Source of the DNA: Spirosoma sp. 48-14
GTDB lineage: Bacteria > Bacteroidota > Bacteroidia > Cytophagales > Spirosomataceae
Assembly: GCF_001898575.1 (NCBI RefSeq)
Contig: NZ_MKUD01000063.1
Coordinates: forward strand, 62,001-126,000
DNA length: 64,000 nt
Reading direction: 5' to 3'
Shown: in pieces, positions 59,305 through 64,000 of the stretch
How positions within the stretch are numbered: position 1 is the first letter of the stretch
Layout of the letters: every line of letters begins with the position of its first letter
The notes under the pieces: generated by a model
Told to the model about the DNA's origin: nothing
Databases searched by the model: none
Seen by the model: only the letters and a program-made list of their open reading frames with translations
Made by a program: the position numbers and the translations under genes

Positions 59305-62223
59305 TTAATCTACCTGTCGTTTACGTTTATACTCTTTACCGATCTCAACAGAGGTTTCCTGCGTTCGATAAAAACTTTCGGGTGGACCGAGGTAACTGGA
59401 TTTTAAACCGCCAACGTCTACTACTATCTTTTGAAGCACTACGGCCGGGTCTACCATCCAGAATTTCAGCATGTGTTCGCCGGGTTTGGCAAGTGTATGC
59501 TGTGACATCAGGATACGGATGTTATTCGCGACCGATTGCTCCCAAACTTTATTCGTTTCGCCCGCGTGTATATCAATTACCTGTGGCTTTTCGTCATCGA
59601 ATGAAATACCGAACCGTAACCCTTTGTTCTCGTTGACATTAAGTGTTGGCGACAGATAGGTATACACTCGTACCTGGCCTGTATCGGCGGCATAGATACG
59701 GTATTCCAGATGAGGGGTTTGGGCAGTAAGTTCTTCCTGACTGGGCGATGTAACCGGCGAAATCATCATGCCAGCCCCAGTACGACCAATATCCGGCACC
59801 GACTCCCAATGAATCGAATCGGTATGAATCGCTTTCGTATAATGAGCCGCTTCCATCGACACATAGCCATCACTCGCCAGGAAACCATTCATTTCGGTAC
59901 GCTTCGGCCAGACAAGGTTCTCTACAACAGCCTCGATCACAATAACCTGACTACCATTGAACCCACTAACGGTAATTGGAATCCGGTGGGTACCGATGGG
60001 CACTTTTTTCCAGTCGAGAACACTGACGGCTATCCGCTCCTGGTCCGTTATTCGACTTCCTGAAAGAACTTTCAACCAGGAAACGGGGGTTTCAATGGTA
60101 CAGGTGAACGGTGTTTTGCCTCGATTGAACACGTCGAAATAAACGGACTGGTTCTGGAACGAATTGATAACAGGCAACACCGGCTTTGTCGTTGCTGAAG
60201 GCCACCAGTCGTCCGACCCTTCGACAGCTACGCCCATTTCGTCTGTCGTTGGATCATCTATTATTTTCACATCGGGCATGGTGTTTTTGTCGGGCTGTTG
60301 CCAGTAGGTGTAGCCAATGTGTGTTTGGTCCATCAGGTGGTGCCACTTGCCATTAGCCAGAGTATCGTTGTAATAGCGCGTAATTTGGGCGTCGCGCTCG
60401 AACAATTCCTTCGCTCGTAGTGCCAGTTTATTCGTCAGTATTCTTCGCTGCGCAGCATACTGGCGATTTTTGGCGACGGTTACGTATAATTCATTCAGAT
60501 TGGCACAAGCACGTACCGGATGCAGCACAAGCTGGTAATACGCAGCGTGATAGGCTGCTGGCAGGTCGTTATAAATCTGTTCGGCTTCCCGTAGCAGCGC
60601 GTTATACTCATTCACAATGGTCTCGGCTTCGCGGTAGTGGGTAAGGCTATACGTATCGGGCGAAAGTAATTCAGGTTTTCGGCGGCTGTTGTAGCTAGTG
60701 TACTTTTGAAGGATGCGGCCAACAGCCCGAGCGTGTTTCGGCCCAAACTGGCGCTCAGCCCATAACGACGCATACGTATCCAGCCGTTCGGCAGGCCATT
60801 GGTCGGGTGCCCAGGCGTAGTCCAGAAAAAACTCAATCGGAAATTCCATTGGCTTGATATCACCGACGTTTACAATCCAGATACGATCGACCCCATGCTC
60901 ATAGGCCAGATGCATCTGTTCCCAGGTACGGGCAATAGGACTGGTATTGAGCCATTTGTAGTTCCGGGGTCCACCCACATAATCGAAGTGATAATAGATG
61001 CCATAGCCGCCCTGCCGTTTAGGCGAACCGACAGCGGGCAGTTTGCGAATATTACCCCAGTTATCATCGCAAAGGAGCAGCGTCACATCGTCGGGTACCC
61101 GCATGCCTTTGTCGTAGTACGCCTGCACTTCTTTGTACAGTGCCCAGAGTTGCGGTGTCTCAGACGGATTTTTACGTGTAACATCGCTAATAATTTTACG
61201 CTGATCGGTCACAATTCGCTCCAGCAACGCAATGTTGCTTTCCCGGCTCATGGGTTCATCGCCATCGCCCCGCATTCCGACGGAAACAATACTCTCATTC
61301 GTTCCCATCCGCCGAATCCCCTCTTTCCAGAATTCACGTAATGCCGCTTCGTTTTTCTGGTAGTTCCAGGGGCCTTTACCATAGCGTCGCCATTCGTCAT
61401 GGGCACGCATAAGAGGTTCGTGGTGTGTCGTACCAATCACAACTCCATATTCGTTGGCCAGATACGGATTCAGGTTATCATCGTCATAAAAAGCACTTCC
61501 CCACATGGCAGGCCAGAGGTAATTGCCTTTCAGGCGAAGAATCAGCTCAAACACTTTCTCGTAGAACCGATGGTTAAAACCACCGAATTTCTCCTTTGCC
61601 CAACCTGATAGTGCCGGGGCTTCATCGTTGATAAAGATGCCCCGGTACTTAACGGCGGGGGTTCCCTGGGTATGACGACCCGGTAATACATACAGTGACG
61701 ACTGCGGACTCACAGGAACATCGGCCCACCAGTTCCAGGGCGAAACACCGATCTGAGCCGATAGGTCATAAATACCGTAAATGGTTCCGCGCTTATCGCT
61801 TCCGGCAATGACCAGTGCCCGGTCGACACCCGGCATGGGATTTTCTACAATCTGTGTCAGAAACGTCTCCCATTTGCCGACGAGACCAGCTACATCCAGT
61901 TTCTTTACCTGAACCAGCCGGTCAATCAGAGTGCTTTTTCCTACTGTGCCAACCAGAACAATTTCTTTGGTATAGAGGTCTTTGTCCGTTTTCAGAATGG
62001 GCAGGCTTTGGGTTACCTGATGTATATCGGCCTGCAAGTTTTTCAGCGCCCGCACAACACCAGGATACTCGCCCGTACTGGTCATGAGTGGCGTTGCTTT
62101 CCCGTAGGCCACCAATGCAAAATAGCCCGCTCCGTTCTGATTAGCCACATAGGCCCTGGTGTCGGTAGCCAGCGTGAGTAGAGGAGACAGGCAGACAATT
62201 AAAATGATGAAAGTAAGTCGCAT
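59305..62223 (-). CDS. Glycoside hydrolase family 115 (alpha-glucuronidase-like)
   Basis: 972 residues with a signal peptide (MRLTFIILIVCLSPLLTLA). The GH115 signature is YRGIFINDEAPALSGWAKEKFGGFNHRFYEKVFELILRL's shorter form YRGIFINDEAPALSGWAKEK, then LKGNYLWPAMWGSAFYDDD, SVGMRGDGDEPMS, LCDDNWGNIRKLP, and an additional C-terminal beta-rich domain. GH115 enzymes remove 4-O-methyl-glucuronic acid from xylan. It is the third xylan/xylose-linked gene in this region and is probably exported. A short GC-rich hairpin (62244-62251 with 62260-62267) lies just upstream of the start. Confidence 0.93.
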   Translation of the reverse strand: MRLTFIILIVCLSPLLTLATDTRAYVANQNGAGYFALVAYGKATPLMTSTGEYPGVVRALKNLQADIHQVTQSLPILKTDKDLYTKEIVLVGTVGKSTLIDRLVQVKKLDVAGLVGKWETFLTQIVENPMPGVDRALVIAGSDKRGTIYGIYDLSAQIGVSPWNWWADVPVSPQSSLYVLPGRHTQGTPAVKYRGIFINDEAPALSGWAKEKFGGFNHRFYEKVFELILRLKGNYLWPAMWGSAFYDDDNLNPYLANEYGVVIGTTHHEPLMRAHDEWRRYGKGPWNYQKNEAALREFWKEGIRRMGTNESIVSVGMRGDGDEPMSRESNIALLERIVTDQRKIISDVTRKNPSETPQLWALYKEVQAYYDKGMRVPDDVTLLLCDDNWGNIRKLPAVGSPKRQGGYGIYYHFDYVGGPRNYKWLNTSPIARTWEQMHLAYEHGVDRIWIVNVGDIKPMEFPIEFFLDYAWAPDQWPAERLDTYASLWAERQFGPKHARAVGRILQKYTSYNSRRKPELLSPDTYSLTHYREAETIVNEYNALLREAEQIYNDLPAAYHAAYYQLVLHPVRACANLNELYVTVAKNRQYAAQRRILTNKLALRAKELFERDAQITRYYNDTLANGKWHHLMDQTHIGYTYWQQPDKNTMPDVKIIDDPTTDEMGVAVEGSDDWWPSATTKPVLPVINSFQNQSVYFDVFNRGKTPFTCTIETPVSWLKVLSGSRITDQERIAVSVLDWKKVPIGTHRIPITVSGFNGSQVIVIEAVVENLVWPKRTEMNGFLASDGYVSMEAAHYTKAIHTDSIHWESVPDIGRTGAGMMISPVTSPSQEELTAQTPHLEYRIYAADTGQVRVYTYLSPTLNVNENKGLRFGISFDDEKPQVIDIHAGETNKVWEQSVANNIRILMSQHTLAKPGEHMLKFWMVDPAVVLQKIVVDVGGLKSSYLGPPESFYRTQETSVEIGKEYKRKRQVD

Positions 62224-62404
62224 AAGAAACCGATCTAAAACCTCCCTCCTGCCAACCGACAGGAGGGTGTCTTACGTTAACCTATGATTAAAAAAACTGG
62301 GTATTACTACCTTTCGGTAGCACCTAAAAGCGACTATTCGGCTAGTTATAACGATAGTGCTTCACTTTTGACTAGACGACTTTCTGACAAAGCTGTAAAG
62401 ATGG

Positions 62405-62959
62405 CTACCTATTTTCGACAATAATGTAGGTTGCAGGTACGGCATCTGTCAGCCAAACGCCATTTTCGGACTGGTAAAAAATGTACCCGGTGGCTGCCAT
62501 TTCGCCCGCTTTTATAGTGAGAATAATAGGCTTGCCATGACGACTCCCAACCGTAAAAGCCGTTTGTTCATCAGCACTTAGATGTACGTGATGGCGATTC
62601 ATCTTTTTCAATCCTTCAGCCCTGATCAGCTCCAGAAATCGTGTCGCCGTTCCATGGTACAGAAATTGGGGTGGCTGTTTTTCGATATACCCTAAATCGA
62701 CCTCAACTGAATGCCCTTGATTAGCCCGTATCTGGCGTTCATCCTGACTAAAGGCAAATCGCTTTTTGTTGTTGGTCTCCACAAGATAGGCTAGCTGTTC
62801 TCGCGTGATTCGATAGCCTCGCTGGTTCAACGTTGCCAGCAGTATATCGACATCGGTCCAGCCCTGTTCATTGAGGGTAATTCCAAGCGTATCGGGTTTA
62901 TGACGAAGCACTAAACTGAGAAATTTGCTCACACGCTGAGCTTCCATATCGGTCAACAT
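62405..62959 (-). CDS. kptA: RNA 2'-phosphotransferase (Tpt1/KptA)
   Basis: About 184 residues from the ATG at 62959 (MLTDMEAQRVSKFLSLVLRH). A winged-helix part (RHKPDTLGITLNEQGWTDVD) is followed by the ADP-ribosyltransferase-like part with FAFSQDERQIRANQGHS, LYHGTATRFLELIRAEGL, NRHHVHLSADEQTAF and the AGEMAATGYIFYQSENGVWLT end. Tpt1 transfers an RNA 2'-phosphate to NAD+. It is divergent from an RNA ligase and an HD-domain gene, which puts it in an RNA-repair setting. The substrate in this organism is not known. Confidence 0.95.
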   Translation of the reverse strand: MLTDMEAQRVSKFLSLVLRHKPDTLGITLNEQGWTDVDILLATLNQRGYRITREQLAYLVETNNKKRFAFSQDERQIRANQGHSVEVDLGYIEKQPPQFLYHGTATRFLELIRAEGLKKMNRHHVHLSADEQTAFTVGSRHGKPIILTIKAGEMAATGYIFYQSENGVWLTDAVPATYIIVENR

Positions 62960-63099
62960 CAAATCGAATCTGTTAAATCAAAACAGGCTCATAGTCCCTG
63001 TCCATCACTATCTGACTGAAAGTTAGTGGAATGTCTATATTTTTTTACTTTTGTGCCGCGCAATTCTGAACCCGCGCTCCAATGCCCCGGCAAAGCCAT

Positions 63100-63167
63100 G
63101 TAATACGAATCGACACTGCACTTTTCTAAAAAGCCTTCGCTCCGAAGGCCGTGTGTTATCGTATTAC
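63100..63167 (+). ncRNA. Predicted folded RNA in the kptA-RNA ligase divergent gap
   Basis: GTAATACGA (63100-63108) pairs exactly with TCGTATTAC (63159-63167); after a 4 by 4 internal loop, ACAC (63113-63116) pairs with GTGT (63151-63154); inside is the hairpin GCCTTCG-CTC-CGAAGGC (63133-63149). The last base of the outer stem is 15 bases before the RNA ligase start codon. It could be a structured leader, a small RNA or a protein-binding element. It is a structure read from sequence only. Confidence 0.4.
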
Positions 63168-63182
63168 CTAAATTTTTGAAAC

Positions 63183-63881
63183 ATGGCTTTATCAACCAAG
63201 TACGGGCGAACGTACCACTATCCCTTTTCGCCTGGCACCACCAGCGACGACCGTATCAACTACGATTATGCATCGGATCTGGCTCACATTCAAACGCTTA
63301 TCCATACTGAAAAACTGGACGGTGAAAACAACTGCCTGAGTCGCTACGGCGTTTTTGCCCGCTCTCATGCAGCTCCCACCACATCGCCCTGGACCAGCGC
63401 CATTCGCCAACGGTGGGAATCGATTCGGTATGACCTGGGCAATCTGGAAATCTTTGGCGAGAACCTGTTTGCGATCCACTCCATTCGGTACGAACGGCTG
63501 GAAGATCATTTCTTTGTCTTTGCCATACGGGAGCATGATGTCTGGCTATCGTGGGAAGAAACGCAGTTTTACGCCCATTTGCTCGATTTTCCGACTGTAC
63601 CCGAAATAGGGAGAATCACCGCTCCGTTACAGGCCAACGACATCGAAGCAGATGTACGTTCGCTGGCCAGCCAGGGAAGTCGGTTTGGCTCCGTCGATGC
63701 CCAGACGGGCGAATCATGCACAATGGAAGGAATTGTTTCGCGGGATTCAGAGTCGTATGCCGTAACAGCGTTTCCGAATCGGGTATTCAAATATGTTCGG
63801 GAAGGGCATGTTCAGACGAATGAGCACTGGACCCGTAGCTGGAAACGCGCACCATTAGCGTCGGAAAGGAGGAACGTATGA
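63183..63881 (+). CDS. RNA ligase family protein
   Basis: 232 residues with all nucleotidyltransferase motifs: motif I EKLDGEN (Lys44), the FGENLFA segment (motif III), EGIVSRD (motif IV) and VFKYVREGH (motif V). This is the T4Rnl5/Naegleria-type RNA ligase class as far as can be judged from motif spacing. It seals 3'-OH and 5'-phosphate RNA ends through a ligase-AMP intermediate. Its stop overlaps the next start (ATGA), so it is co-translated with the HD-domain gene. The divergent kptA gene is across a 220-bp gap with a predicted RNA fold. Confidence 0.88.
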   Translation: MALSTKYGRTYHYPFSPGTTSDDRINYDYASDLAHIQTLIHTEKLDGENNCLSRYGVFARSHAAPTTSPWTSAIRQRWESIRYDLGNLEIFGENLFAIHSIRYERLEDHFFVFAIREHDVWLSWEETQFYAHLLDFPTVPEIGRITAPLQANDIEADVRSLASQGSRFGSVDAQTGESCTMEGIVSRDSESYAVTAFPNRVFKYVREGHVQTNEHWTRSWKRAPLASERRNV

Positions 63882-64000
63882 TTTGGCAATTAACTGACCG
63901 AAAAAGCTGGCCCGATTTGCTGCGCCAGTTCGATTTTGTCCGCGACATGGTAGGTGTTCCGCAAGACCCCGTTCATCATGCCGAAGGGGATGTAGCCGTG
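63878..64000 (+). CDS. HD-domain protein, likely HD-Pnk end-healing enzyme (5' end only)
   Basis: The first 41 codons are inside the window: MIWQLTDRKSWPDLLRQFDF...VRDMVGVPQDPVHHAEGDVAV. The PQDPVHHAEGDV segment is the HD phosphohydrolase start, with the first metal-binding His. An HD domain next to an RNA ligase suggests HD-Pnk, an end-healing enzyme with HD phosphoesterase and P-loop kinase domains described from Runella slithyformis, a relative. The kinase part, if present, lies beyond the window and cannot be seen, so this identity is inferred. It starts inside the stop codon of the ligase gene. Confidence 0.7.
   Translation, partial: MIWQLTDRKSWPDLLRQFDFVRDMVGVPQDPVHHAEGDVAV

Overview
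The window reads as chromosomal DNA of a Bacteroidota member of the order Cytophagales, most likely close to Spirosoma or its relatives. Evidence is the mix of TonB-dependent receptors with carboxypeptidase-like N-termini, GH20, GH28 and GH115 carbohydrate enzymes, paralogous MacB/FtsX-type permeases, the gene order parA-parB-DUF5683-dapB-lepB, few recognisable Shine-Dalgarno sites, and promoters of the TTG-N20-TAnnTTTG kind. The genus is an inference from protein families; no rRNA or tRNA gene was seen. Gene density is high. Intergenic DNA is rich in palindromic repeats.

Region 1 (1-11.8 kb) is a carbohydrate-use locus: a LacI regulator (cut by the window edge), an ExuT-like hexuronate carrier, GH28 and GH20-like enzymes, an (alpha/alpha)6 hydrolase-like protein, a large TonB receptor and a NagB-like deaminase, ending in a strong terminator. 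The gene set suggests a glycan containing uronic acid and amino sugar. Region 2 (12-14.1 kb) is a light/DNA-repair cassette: SDR, photolyase-like flavoprotein with swapped domain order, and DUF2256. A palindrome array and a long leader then precede a DEAD-box RNA helicase (14.8-17 kb). Region 3 (17-22.3 kb) has two tandem MacB/FtsX permeases behind a candidate sigma-54 promoter with two enhancer-type palindromes; each gene is followed by a copy of the same composite inverted-repeat element.

Region 4 (22.4-31.7 kb) holds envelope proteins: an FG-GAP lipoprotein with a haem motif, two DUF5602 paralogues, a VWA/YfbK protein, a TonB receptor and a sialidase-like protein with a CxCC motif. Region 5 (31.7-46.5 kb) holds DUF1835, a hybrid-free PAS histidine kinase, DUF2911, YifB/ComM, an MBL hydrolase, a small AT-rich accessory patch (38-39.4 kb), two YncE/phosphoesterase paralogues with poly-acidic C-termini, and a serine hydrolase.

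Region 6 (46.7-56.9 kb) is core: ParA, ParB, DUF5683, DapB, LepB, an amidase, Ung, ApaG, a methyltransferase, a PHM-like copper monooxygenase and LysE. Region 7 (57-62.2 kb) is xylan/xylose related: xylose isomerase, a Nudix-type regulator and GH115 alpha-glucuronidase, with a clear operator palindrome before xylA. Region 8 (62.4-64 kb) is an RNA-repair cluster: Tpt1/KptA diverging from an RNA ligase and the start of an HD-domain protein, with a predicted folded RNA in the divergent gap. This last region is the most interesting part of the window.
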